From NCBI GenBank assembly GCA_946410085.1, contig CAMJZA010000009.1:1-64000 (forward strand): a DNA stretch of 64,000 nt. Direction: 5' to 3'. Under the pieces are notes generated by a model. That model had not been told where the DNA came from and searched no databases. It saw only the letters and a program-made list of their open reading frames with translations. Source of the DNA: an uncultured Treponema sp. Lineage in GTDB: Bacteria; Spirochaetota; Spirochaetia; Treponematales; Treponemataceae. Position numbers and translations under genes: made by a program. Of this stretch, positions 36,806 to 46,177 are shown one piece after another (within the stretch, counting starts at the first letter, position 1; every line of letters starts with the position of its first letter).

Positions 36806-38122
36806 TTACTCCTCCTGCAGCCTATATTTTGAGAGCAGCGATTTTGTCCGTGTCGTTGCTTTCCCGTCTTCGTCTACTGTTCCGGGAATCCGCGCTTCAA
36901 GTTCAACGCTTCCCTCCAGCCATGCTTCCTGTAAAATGGTGCCGTTCTTCCGGGCAAGTTCCACCAGCCGGCAGTCTTCCATCGGAATCCGGTACCGTTC
37001 AACCCTGCCGAACAGCTGTTCCGTTATTGCCTCGAGCAGCCTGTCAAATCCGGCGCCTGTCCTGGCGCTGATCCTGAGTGCCCCGGGAAAGGCCGCTTCT
37101 CCGAATGCAGCGGCTCCTGCGTCCTCAGCTTGTATATCGGTTTTATTGAGGAGCACGATTCGCTTTATTTTATCGGCTCCTATTTCCTTCAGGACCTGCA
37201 GGACCTGATTATACTGGCGGATGCAGTCTTCGTCGCTTGCGTCCACCGTTATGAGCAGGAGATCGGCATAGGAAGCTTCTTCAAGCGTTGACTTGAATGC
37301 GTCGATCAGCGTGTGGGGCAGGTTGGATATGAAACCGACCGTGTCAGTCAGCAGGACGGAACATCCTTCCGAGAGGGTGAGCTTTCGTGTCGTGGGGTCG
37401 AGCGTCGCAAAGAGCTTGTCTTCGACAAAGGCATCCGCCCCGGTGAGGGCATTGAGCAGGCTTGATTTTCCTGCGTTCGTGTAGCCGACGAGGGCGCAGG
37501 TCGGCGTTGCCGTCCGTTCCCGCTGCTTCCGCTGGATTGCCCGGCTGTTTTCGACGGCAGCAAGTTCCTTCTTTATCTGGACTATCTTGTCTTCAATCTG
37601 CCGCCGGTCAAGTTCCAGCTGGGTCTCTCCCTGTCCTTTGTTGCCGAAGCTGCCGCCCCGCTGACGGGAAAGGTTGCCGTAGCTGTGGCTCAGGCGGGGC
37701 AGGGAGTAGGTCAGCTGTGCCAGCTGCACCTGCAGGACAGCCTCCTTTGTCTGTGCCCGCTGGGCAAAAATGCGGATGATTACTTCATTCCGGTCAAATA
37801 CGGGGATTCCGGTGAGTTTTTCCCAGTTGCGCTGCTTGGTCGGGTCGAGTTCCCAGTCAAATATGATGCAGTCTGCTTCGACTGCTTTTGCACGGTCGGC
37901 TATTTCCTGCGCCTTGCCGCTCCCCATGCCGTAGGCGGGGGTCGGTTCAATTCTCGTCAGCTGGACTATTCCGGCACATTCCATGCCCAGGGTCGAGACC
38001 AGGCCTTCCAGTTCCTTCGTCGGGGAACCGGTGCTTTCTTCTGCCTCTGCCTTTTTTGCCGGCGGTGCACCGATGAGCAGGGCCCGTGCTTTTTTCTCTG
38101 CTTCCTCTTTGACTTCTACCAT
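36806..38122 (-). CDS. hflX: GTPase HflX
   Basis: GGSFGNKGQGETQLELDRR, ALVGYTNAGKSSLLNALTGADAFVEDKLFATLDPTTR, DTVGFISNLPHTLIDAFKSTLEE. Confidence 0.96.
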   Translation of the reverse strand: MVEVKEEAEKKARALLIGAPPAKKAEAEESTGSPTKELEGLVSTLGMECAGIVQLTRIEPTPAYGMGSGKAQEIADRAKAVEADCIIFDWELDPTKQRNWEKLTGIPVFDRNEVIIRIFAQRAQTKEAVLQVQLAQLTYSLPRLSHSYGNLSRQRGGSFGNKGQGETQLELDRRQIEDKIVQIKKELAAVENSRAIQRKQRERTATPTCALVGYTNAGKSSLLNALTGADAFVEDKLFATLDPTTRKLTLSEGCSVLLTDTVGFISNLPHTLIDAFKSTLEEASYADLLLITVDASDEDCIRQYNQVLQVLKEIGADKIKRIVLLNKTDIQAEDAGAAAFGEAAFPGALRISARTGAGFDRLLEAITEQLFGRVERYRIPMEDCRLVELARKNGTILQEAWLEGSVELEARIPGTVDEDGKATTRTKSLLSKYRLQEE

Positions 38123-38179
38123 AGATTTGTTGTATAATATCCGAAAACGGCAAAAAAGCCAATGGCATGATGCATTGAT

Positions 38180-38389
38180 ATGGATATGGAAAAAGAGACG
38201 CAGCAGCCCTCATCACACGGACTCCTCGCAAAGGCGCTTTCATTCAGCCCCGACCGGCAGGCGATTGTCGAGAGAGACGGCATTTTTTCCATACGTTCAG
38301 ACCTTCCGACGGGAGGAATGCCGCTCGACCCGAATCTCAAGGCCCTGGTCGATGCCGTCCTTGACGGGGGAGATGCTGCACAGTCATAA
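38180..38389 (+). CDS. Small hypothetical protein (69 aa)
   Basis: Intergenic ORF between divergent hflX and tpiA; no clear SD. Confidence 0.35.
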   Translation: MDMEKETQQPSSHGLLAKALSFSPDRQAIVERDGIFSIRSDLPTGGMPLDPNLKALVDAVLDGGDAAQS

Positions 38390-38502
38390 TCTGTTCCGGC
38401 ACGCCGTTTTCCCGTGCGGCAGTTTTCCTGCAGGCTCCTGTTGTATTCCATCTTCCATCGTCTATCTTTCATCTTCCATGCTTCTATCCCCTGCAGCACG
38501 CA

Positions 38503-38531
38503 TTGAACATACTTTCAGTTTGCGTTAGAAT
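38503..38531 (+). promoter_or_regulatory. Predicted tpiA promoter TTGAAC-17-TAGAAT
   Basis: Upstream of SD gaggag and ATG 38570. Confidence 0.65.
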
Positions 38532-38569
38532 CAGAAGAAATTACATACTATACATGCGAGGAGAACGAT

Positions 38570-39319
38570 ATGTCGAGGACACATTATATCGCTGGAAACT
38601 GGAAGATGAACTTGGACAAGGCAGGCTCCGTAAAGCTTGCCCGGGACCTTGTGGCAGCCCTTAAGGGAAAGAGCAACAAATATATGGTGGGCGTTCCCTT
38701 CGTCTATCTGGATGCAGTGGCGCAGGTGCTCAAGGGCAGCAACATCCTGCTCGGTTCCCAGGACATGGCTGCAACCGCAAACGGTGCGCACACGGGAGAA
38801 GTTTCTGCCGAGATGCTCAAGGACATCGGCGTACAGGTCGTCATCCTCGGACACAGCGAGCGGCGGCATGAAATCGGTGAAAGCGACGAGCTCATCAACA
38901 AGAAGGTCCGCCGCGCACTGGAGCAGGGACTGGAAGTTGTCCTCTGCATCGGCGAGCTGCTTGAGGACCGCGAGGCGGGAAATGCGGAGCAGGTCTGTGC
39001 ATTCCAGCTTTCTGCTGACCTTGCCGGCGTGAGCGAGGAGCAGATGAAGAAAGTGACGATAGCCTACGAACCTGTCTGGGCAATCGGAACCGGTAAGACG
39101 GCAACGCCCGCTGATGCCGAGGCGATTCACAAATTCGTGCGCGGCTACATTGCGAAGCTGTACAACCAGAAGGTTGCCGATGAGACGATCATTCAGTACG
39201 GCGGTTCAATGAAGGCGTCCAATGCCGCAGAGCTGCTTGCCCAGCCCGACATTGACGGCGGCCTGATCGGCGGTGCATCGCTCAAGGCTGAAACATTCGA
39301 ACCAATCTGCGTCCTGTAG
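38570..39319 (+). CDS. tpiA: Triose-phosphate isomerase
   Basis: AGNWKMN, ILGHSERR, AYEPVWAIGTGKTATP, IQYGGSMKASNA. Confidence 0.98.
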   Translation: MSRTHYIAGNWKMNLDKAGSVKLARDLVAALKGKSNKYMVGVPFVYLDAVAQVLKGSNILLGSQDMAATANGAHTGEVSAEMLKDIGVQVVILGHSERRHEIGESDELINKKVRRALEQGLEVVLCIGELLEDREAGNAEQVCAFQLSADLAGVSEEQMKKVTIAYEPVWAIGTGKTATPADAEAIHKFVRGYIAKLYNQKVADETIIQYGGSMKASNAAELLAQPDIDGGLIGGASLKAETFEPICVL

Positions 39320-39334
39320 GAATTCTGTTTTTAT

Positions 39335-39367
39335 CGCGGGGAATTGCGTATTCCCCGCGTTTTTATT
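39335..39367 (+). terminator. Intrinsic terminator after tpiA
   Basis: CGCGGGGAAT-TGCGT-ATTCCCCGCG then TTTTTATTT. Confidence 0.95.
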
Positions 39368-39388
39368 TCGAAAAATGCTGTTACTTTG

Positions 39389-39417
39389 TTGACGGCAACT
39401 GAAAGAAAGTTTATACT
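39389..39417 (+). promoter_or_regulatory. Predicted ppdK promoter TTGACG-17-TATACT
   Basis: -35 39389-39394, -10 39412-39417; SD ggagga before ATG 39446. Confidence 0.75.
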
Positions 39418-39445
39418 ATCGCTACATATATATATGGAGGACATA

Positions 39446-42352
39446 ATGGCTAAGACCAAGTATGTTTACTTTTTTGGTGATGGCGACGCAGAAGGCGATG
39501 AGACGATGCGCCCCTTGCTCGGAGGAAAAGGTGCCAACCTTGCGCAGATGGCAAAGAAGCCTTTGAGCCTGCCGGTTCCATCAGGATTCACAATTTCCAT
39601 TGACGTTTGTCAGGAGTATTACAAGCTCGGCAAGAAATATCCTGCCGGACTTGACGCTGAGGTTGCGAAATATCTCGGAAAGCTTGAGAAGTCAATGGGC
39701 AAGAAACTGGGTGACGAGAAGGATCCCCTTCTTGTTTCCGTTCGTTCTGGAGCCGCGGAGTCAATGCCCGGCATGATGGATACCATCCTTAATCTTGGTC
39801 TTAATGACAAATCAGTCCTTGGCCTTGCCAACAAGACGAACAATCCCCGTTTCGCGTGGGATGCATACCGCCGTTTCATCCAGATGTTCGGCAACGTCGC
39901 AATGGGCGTTGAGCACGACAAATTTGAGGAAATCATTTCAGAAGTGAAGGCCAAGGCCCACGTAAAGGAAGACACCGAGCTTTCCACCGAGGACCTTCAG
40001 GAGATTGTCTCCAAGTATAAGGCCATGTACAAGAGGGAGAAGGGCGAGGATTTCCCGCAGGATCCCCAGAAGCAGATGTGGGCAGCTATCGGAGCGGTCT
40101 TCGGTTCCTGGATGAACCCCCGCGCGATTACCTACCGCAAGCTCAACAACATCGACGAGCGCGTCATAAAGGGAACCGCCGTTACCGTCATGGCGATGGT
40201 CTTCGGAAACATGGGTGACACCTCCGGAACCGGAGTTGCGTTCAGCCGCGATCCTTCGACCGGAGAGAATCACTTCATGGCAGAGTACCTCATCAACGCA
40301 CAGGGTGAGGACGTTGTTGCCGGTATCCGCACGCCGATGGACATTTCTGCCCTTGAGCAGCAGCAGCCCAAGATTTTTGCCGAGATCACGAAGATCCGCA
40401 ACCGCCTTGAGAAGCACTATCATGACATGCAGGACATGGAGTTCACCGTTCAGGAAGGCAAGCTCTATATGCTCCAGTGCCGCAACGGAAAGCGCACGGG
40501 TCCTGCCGCCGTCAAGATGGCCGTCGATATGGTCGGTGAGAAGCTCATCACCAAGAAAGAGGCCCTGATGCGCGTCAAGCCTGATCAGCTGGATCAGCTC
40601 CTGCACCCGCAGTTTGATGCAAAGGCCCTCAAGGCTGCATCTCCGCTGGCATCCGCACTCAACGCTTCTCCGGGAGCAGGCTGCGGACAGATTGTCTTCA
40701 CCGCTGAGGAAGCAGTCGAGTGGGACAAGGCCGGTAAGAAGGTCATCCTCGTCCGCAAGGAGACTTCTCCTGATGATATCGCCGGAATGTACGTCGCACA
40801 GGGTATCCTCACCTCAACGGGTGGACGCACCTCTCACGCCGCTGTCGTTGCGCGCGGAATGGGAACCCCCTGTGTCTGCGGATGTTCCGAGGTTGTGTTC
40901 ACCGGAAAAGATGAAATTACGATCGGCGGCAGGAAGTTTGTCAAGGGAGATATCATTTCCATCGACGGTTCGACGGGAAATGTGTACGGCGAGGCCATCC
41001 CCGTTACGCCTGCTTCTGTCTCAGGAGACCTTGAGACCTTCCTCGGCTGGGCTGATGAAGTCCGTGCCTCTTCCAAGCGCGTCACTGCTTCAGGAAATAA
41101 GGTCAACGGCTTTGAGGTTCTTGCCAACGCTGAGCAGAACGAGGCCGCTCAGGCATTCCGCTTTGGTGCTGCCGGAATCGGTCTGTGCCGCACTGAGCAC
41201 ATGTTCTTTGAGGAGCCCAAGCTCTCTTCCTTCCAGAAGATGATTCTTTCCGAGACGACCGAGGACCGCAAGAAGAACCTCAAGGAAATCCTCCCGCTCC
41301 AGCAGAAGGATTTCTTCGGCATCATCAAGGCCATGGAGGGACGTCCCGTCACCATCCGTCTGCTTGATCCGCCGCTCAACGAGTTCATCCAGGCTGCAAC
41401 TCCCGCTGAGGCTCAGGCTCTCGCGAGCAAGCTCGGCTACAGCGTTGAAAAGATCAACAAGAAGTACGTGGAGCTCAACGAGCACAACCCGATGCTCGGA
41501 CACCGCGGCTGCCGCCTTGCGATTACCTATCCCGAGATCTACGAGATGCAGGTCGAGGCGATTGCCCTCGCTACGGCAGATGCCGACAGCAAGGGAATTG
41601 CCCACGATGTGCGCATCATGATCCCGAACGTGACCACCTTCGCCGAGCTCAAGCAGATCCGCGCTCAGGCTGAGGCCGTGATCGCTGCCGTCAACGAGCG
41701 GAAGGGAACCAAGCTCAAGTTCCAGATCGGATCCATGATCGAGTTCCCCCGTGCCGCTGCCACTGCGAATCAGATTGCGGAGTATGCGGACTTCTTCTCA
41801 TTCGGTACGAACGACCTTACCCAGACGACGCTCGGCTTCAGCCGCGACGACTACGGCAAGTTCATCGACTCTTACCTGGATCAGAAGGTCCTGGACAACG
41901 ATCCCTTCAAGACGCTCGACGCTGACGGCGTTGGCGCGATGATTGAGATTGCCGAGGAGAAGGGACGTTCCGTCAAGTCTGACCTGCATCTTGGCATCTG
42001 TGGAGAGCACGGTGGAGATCCTGCTTCCATAGAGCTGTGCTACAAGCTCGGACTGAACTACGTTTCCTGCTCACCCTTCCGCGTTCCCGCTGCACGCCTT
42101 GCCGGTGCTCAGGCTGTCATCAAGGCTGAGAAGGCCGGTAAGGAGGAAAAAGCTCCTGCAAAGCGCGGCCGCAAGGTTGCAGAGAAGACTTCTACCCGTG
42201 GACGCAAGGCTGCAGAGAAGACTTCTTCTCGTGGTGCTGCAAAGAAGACCGTAAAGGACTCAAAGCGTGGCGCAACGAAGACTGCCAAGAAGACTGCCGC
42301 CAAGAAGACTGCAAAGACTTCTGCGCGGGGTCGCAAGCCGAAGGCAAAATAA
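39446..42352 (+). CDS. ppdK: Pyruvate, phosphate dikinase with a C-terminal Lys/Arg-rich tail
   Basis: GGKGANLAQM, TSTGGRTSHAAVVARGMGTPCVCG, SFGTNDLTQTTLGFSRDD; residues after ...RLAGAQAVI form a 76-aa basic tail. Confidence 0.97.
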   Translation: MAKTKYVYFFGDGDAEGDETMRPLLGGKGANLAQMAKKPLSLPVPSGFTISIDVCQEYYKLGKKYPAGLDAEVAKYLGKLEKSMGKKLGDEKDPLLVSVRSGAAESMPGMMDTILNLGLNDKSVLGLANKTNNPRFAWDAYRRFIQMFGNVAMGVEHDKFEEIISEVKAKAHVKEDTELSTEDLQEIVSKYKAMYKREKGEDFPQDPQKQMWAAIGAVFGSWMNPRAITYRKLNNIDERVIKGTAVTVMAMVFGNMGDTSGTGVAFSRDPSTGENHFMAEYLINAQGEDVVAGIRTPMDISALEQQQPKIFAEITKIRNRLEKHYHDMQDMEFTVQEGKLYMLQCRNGKRTGPAAVKMAVDMVGEKLITKKEALMRVKPDQLDQLLHPQFDAKALKAASPLASALNASPGAGCGQIVFTAEEAVEWDKAGKKVILVRKETSPDDIAGMYVAQGILTSTGGRTSHAAVVARGMGTPCVCGCSEVVFTGKDEITIGGRKFVKGDIISIDGSTGNVYGEAIPVTPASVSGDLETFLGWADEVRASSKRVTASGNKVNGFEVLANAEQNEAAQAFRFGAAGIGLCRTEHMFFEEPKLSSFQKMILSETTEDRKKNLKEILPLQQKDFFGIIKAMEGRPVTIRLLDPPLNEFIQAATPAEAQALASKLGYSVEKINKKYVELNEHNPMLGHRGCRLAITYPEIYEMQVEAIALATADADSKGIAHDVRIMIPNVTTFAELKQIRAQAEAVIAAVNERKGTKLKFQIGSMIEFPRAAATANQIAEYADFFSFGTNDLTQTTLGFSRDDYGKFIDSYLDQKVLDNDPFKTLDADGVGAMIEIAEEKGRSVKSDLHLGICGEHGGDPASIELCYKLGLNYVSCSPFRVPAARLAGAQAVIKAEKAGKEEKAPAKRGRKVAEKTSTRGRKAAEKTSSRGAAKKTVKDSKRGATKTAKKTAAKKTAKTSARGRKPKAK

Positions 42353-42369
42353 GCTGAGGGGTAAAAAAT

Positions 42370-42393
42370 GACAGGCGGTATGTACCGTCTGTC
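42370..42393 (+). repeat. Short hairpin downstream of ppdK
   Basis: GACAGGCGGTA-TG-TACCGTCTGTC. Confidence 0.7.
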
Positions 42394-42408
42394 TCTCTCA
42401 AAAAAAAA

Positions 42409-42441
42409 GCCGGGAGCGTAAGCGCTTCCGGCTTTTTTTTT
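42409..42441. terminator. Bidirectional terminator between convergent ppdK and dnaE
   Basis: A9 tract, GCCGGGAGCG-TAAG-CGCTTCCGGC, T9 tract. Confidence 0.95.
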
Positions 42442-42499
42442 GCATCGTGTTGTATCGTATCTGACTTTGTATCTGAACGCTGCCGGCCTGTCCGGGAAT

Positions 42500-45400
42500 C
42501 TATTCCGTCCAGACGGCCTTGACCAGGGGCAGATCCCTGACCTGCTCGATGAACTCTTTGCCGCCGGGTGCAAGCATCTGGGCGTTTCCCTTGATGATAT
42601 AGCCTGTCTCTCCGACGGTAAGGTGGAAGAACACGCTGCAGTTTCCCTGCGCACCAAAGAGAACGTCCTTGAGCGGGCTTATGTCTCCCGGACTGCTGAA
42701 GCTGTTTTCAAGTTCGATGTGCAGCTCGCGTATTGCCCGCTCTCCCAGCGTCTTGGGATCTTCCAGGCTGTCCGCGATGAGGCTCGGCTGCTCCCTGCTG
42801 CCGTCTACCTTGCCCTTCAGTGCGTATACGCCTCCGTCTTCGAGTTTGTCCTTCAGCTCTGCCCATGTCTTCGCAAAGAAGGTAACGTCTATCGTTCCCT
42901 TGAAGTCGGCGAGCTTGGCAAAGGCCATCTGCTCTCCTTTCTTGTTTATGATGGTACGGATGCCCTGCAGCATGCCGATGGCGACATGACTCTTGCCGAC
43001 GTTCTTCATCTGCCAGGGCTTCTGCCCGCTTGCTTCCAGCGCATCCCTGAGTGCCTTGTTCTCCCGTCCGAGCCGCTCGATGTTCTCGCTGTTCACCGTC
43101 GCACACGTTTCGATGAGCTTCCGCCAGCTGTCGAGCGGGTGGCCGGAGACGTAGCAGCCGATGAGTTCTTTCTCCATGTTCAGTTCTTCCATGCGGGGCA
43201 TGGCTTCAACTTCTTCAAACTTGTAGTCTTCAAACTCCTGTATGCCCGCATCCCCGAAGAGGCTTGCCTGCCCGAACTCGGAACCGGCCCGCTTCTGCTC
43301 TTCGTACTTCATGACCGCCTCGTAGTTGGCAAGCAGGGTTGCGCGGTTCTGCCCGAGCCTGTCGAAGGCCCCGGTCTTGATGAGACATTCGAGGACGCGC
43401 TTGTTTATCTCCGTTCCGTCCAGACGGTCCATGAAATCCATGAAGGACTTGTAAGGGCCGTTCTTTGTCCGCTCTGCAACGATCATCTCGGCGGACCCCT
43501 GTCCCATGCCCTTGATTCCCATGAGGCCGAAGACGATCTTGCCGTCAACGACGTCGAACACCTCGTCCGAACGGTTTACGTCCGGCGGGTCAACTTCGAT
43601 GCCCATCTTGCGGGCTTCTTCAATGTATTCGGGGAGCTTGTCGGTGGATGTGATCTCGTTGGTCAGGTTTGCCGCCATGAACTCGGCGGGCCGGTTTGCC
43701 TTGAGCCATGCCGTCCGGTAGGCGAGGACGGAGTATGCAGCCGCGTGCGACTTGTTGAAGCCGTAGCCTGCGAAGGGAACCATTATGTCAAAAATGTCTT
43801 CGGCATGCTGCGCCGTAAAGCCCTGCTTGACGGCGCCTTCTATGAACTCCTTTTTCTTGCCCATGAGGACTTCAGGTTTCTTCTTTCCCATAGCACGGCG
43901 CAGCATGTCAGCACCGCCGAGCGAGAAGCCTGCGATTTTCTGGGCGACCTGCATGACCTGCTCCTGATAGACCATGACGCCGTAGGTTTCCTTGAGGATG
44001 TTTTCAAGGCAGGGGTCGGGATAGTGGATGGTCTCGGGCTTCCACTTGCCGTCGATGTACTGGGGAATGTAGTCCATGGGGCCGGGCCGGTACAGGGCGT
44101 TCAATGCGACGACCTCTTCAAGGCGCCGGGGCTTTGCCTGCCGCAGGATCTTCTGCATGCCAGGGGACTCGAACTGGAAGACTGCGACCGTGTCGCCCCG
44201 GCAGAAGAGGTCAAAGGTCTTCTCGTCTGTTTCGCTCACCTGATCGGCGTGGAACTCGGGTTCGCCTTCCTTCCGGTGCTTGTTGATGATGTTTTCGGCA
44301 TAGCGGATGAGCGAGAGGGTCTTGAGCCCCAGGTAGTCGAACTTGACCAGGCCGCAGGGCTCGATGATGTCCATCGTGTACTGGACGGCGACCTTGCCGG
44401 TCTTGGCGTCCTTGAACACTGGTGCCCAGTTGGGCAGGGCAGTCTTGCCAATGACCATGCCCGAGGCGTGCAGGCCCGTGTTGCGGTTCACGTTTTCCAG
44501 CTTGAAGCAGAGGCGGAAGAGGTCCTGATAGCGCGGGTCGTCCTTGAAGGGAATGAGCTGCCCGTTGTCGGGGTGCTTCTCGTCCGGCGGGGTAAAAGCG
44601 TCCTTGAGCTTTGCCTTGGGGTTGTCGGGGACGCATTTCTTGAGCATGGCGACTTCGTTCAGCGGAATGTCGAGTACGCGGCCGACGTCTGCAATGACCG
44701 CCTTGGGCTTCTCCGTACCGAAGGTGACGATGTGGCCTACCTGCGGCAGGCCGTACCAGTCTTCCGTGTGCTTGATTATCTCTTCGCGGAATTCGAAGTC
44801 CATGTCAACGTCAAAGTCCGGCATGGATACGCGCTCGGGGTTCAGGAAGCGTTCAAAGATAAGGCTGAAGCGGAAGGGGTCAATGTCAGTAATCGTCATT
44901 GCGTAGGCGACGAGGGAGCCTGCACCGGAACCGCGTCCCGGCCCGATGGGTATGTAGTGCTTCGCTTCTTTCTTGCGCTCATCGTACAGGGACTTGGACC
45001 AGTTGATGAACTCCCAGACGATGAGGAAGTAGCCTGAGAAGCCCATCGTGAAGATGACGCCCAGCTCGTACATCGCCCGGTCCACGATCATCTTGCAGTC
45101 CGCAGGATCCTTAAGCCGGTCGCCGTAGCGCTTGCACAGCCCCTCTTCAACGAGGTGCAGGACGAAGGCATCCTGTGAGACGTACTCTTTGGGTATCTGG
45201 TAGACGGGAAGGGTGTCCTTGAGTTCCTGGGTCTTGTACTGGTGTATCGTCAGGTTGCACATCGAGGCGATCTTGAGCGTGTTGTCAACCGCTTCCGGGC
45301 AGTCAGGGAAGAGCTGCCGCATCTCCTCCTCGGTCTTCATGTACCACTGGTCCCCCTGAAAGTGCATGCGGTTGGGATCTTTCAGGAGCTTCTTGGTTCC

Positions 45401-46135
45401 GATGCAGACGAGGACATCCTGTGCTTCCGCGTCGTCCTGCCGGCAGTAGTGGATGTCGTTCGTCACGACGAGGGGTATGTCAAGGTCACGGGCAAGCTTG
45501 ATGAGCTTTGGGGCGACCGCCTTCTGGTCCTCAAGCCCGTGGTCCTGCAGCTCGATGTAGTAGTGGTCTTTGCCGAACAGGTCCCTGTACTTGCGGGCGG
45601 TCTCGTAGGCACGTTCTTCGTCGCCGAAGAGGAGGGCCTTTGGCACCTCGCCCTGTATGCAGGCGGAAAGGCAGATGAGTCCCTCGTTGTAGCGCTGCAG
45701 GAGCTCCCAGTCAATGCGGGGCTTGTAGTACATGCCTTCGGTAAAGGCGATTGAAGACAGCCAGCAGAGGTTTCTGTAGCCCGTGTCGTTCATCGCGATG
45801 AGGATCAGGTGGTAGTACCAGGAACTCTTGCCGTTGCGGGAGTAGGGGACCTCGTTCTTTTCCGTATGGCTGCCTTCTGCAACGTAGAACTCCTCGCCGC
45901 AGATCGGATTGATGCCGTTGGCATGGCAGATGTGCTCAAAGTTCAGCACGCCGAACATGTTGCCGTGGTCGGTCAGGGCGAGGGCCTTCATGTTCAGTTC
46001 CTTGGCACGGGCAATCAGGGTGTCGAGCTTGCTCGCCCCGTCCAGAAGCGAGTAGTCCGAGTGGACGTGCAGGTGCACGAACTTGCTTTCGGGTGTCCCT
46101 TCCGGTGCGTCGGGGAAAACATGAATGTCTGCCAT
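42500..46135 (-). CDS. dnaE: DNA polymerase III subunit alpha
   Basis: PHP: FVHLHVHSDYSLLDGASK...ALTDHGNMFG; palm: GPGRGSGAGSLVAYAMTITDIDP, MPDFDVDMDFEFREEII. Confidence 0.98.
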   Translation of the reverse strand: MADIHVFPDAPEGTPESKFVHLHVHSDYSLLDGASKLDTLIARAKELNMKALALTDHGNMFGVLNFEHICHANGINPICGEEFYVAEGSHTEKNEVPYSRNGKSSWYYHLILIAMNDTGYRNLCWLSSIAFTEGMYYKPRIDWELLQRYNEGLICLSACIQGEVPKALLFGDEERAYETARKYRDLFGKDHYYIELQDHGLEDQKAVAPKLIKLARDLDIPLVVTNDIHYCRQDDAEAQDVLVCIGTKKLLKDPNRMHFQGDQWYMKTEEEMRQLFPDCPEAVDNTLKIASMCNLTIHQYKTQELKDTLPVYQIPKEYVSQDAFVLHLVEEGLCKRYGDRLKDPADCKMIVDRAMYELGVIFTMGFSGYFLIVWEFINWSKSLYDERKKEAKHYIPIGPGRGSGAGSLVAYAMTITDIDPFRFSLIFERFLNPERVSMPDFDVDMDFEFREEIIKHTEDWYGLPQVGHIVTFGTEKPKAVIADVGRVLDIPLNEVAMLKKCVPDNPKAKLKDAFTPPDEKHPDNGQLIPFKDDPRYQDLFRLCFKLENVNRNTGLHASGMVIGKTALPNWAPVFKDAKTGKVAVQYTMDIIEPCGLVKFDYLGLKTLSLIRYAENIINKHRKEGEPEFHADQVSETDEKTFDLFCRGDTVAVFQFESPGMQKILRQAKPRRLEEVVALNALYRPGPMDYIPQYIDGKWKPETIHYPDPCLENILKETYGVMVYQEQVMQVAQKIAGFSLGGADMLRRAMGKKKPEVLMGKKKEFIEGAVKQGFTAQHAEDIFDIMVPFAGYGFNKSHAAAYSVLAYRTAWLKANRPAEFMAANLTNEITSTDKLPEYIEEARKMGIEVDPPDVNRSDEVFDVVDGKIVFGLMGIKGMGQGSAEMIVAERTKNGPYKSFMDFMDRLDGTEINKRVLECLIKTGAFDRLGQNRATLLANYEAVMKYEEQKRAGSEFGQASLFGDAGIQEFEDYKFEEVEAMPRMEELNMEKELIGCYVSGHPLDSWRKLIETCATVNSENIERLGRENKALRDALEASGQKPWQMKNVGKSHVAIGMLQGIRTIINKKGEQMAFAKLADFKGTIDVTFFAKTWAELKDKLEDGGVYALKGKVDGSREQPSLIADSLEDPKTLGERAIRELHIELENSFSSPGDISPLKDVLFGAQGNCSVFFHLTVGETGYIIKGNAQMLAPGGKEFIEQVRDLPLVKAVWTE

Positions 46136-46177
46136 AGCGGCCCTCCTTTCGGCTGTGCTCAGTTGCCTGAGCTTGTG

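Noticed and set aside
38451-38500. TTCCATC/TTTCATC-type short repeats upstream of tpiA
   Set aside because: Short, irregular and low-complexity; no consistent period or symmetry.
42440-45037. 865-aa + strand ORF
   Set aside because: Antisense to dnaE, which has unmistakable conserved motifs; open antisense frame explained by GC/codon bias, no RBS or family.
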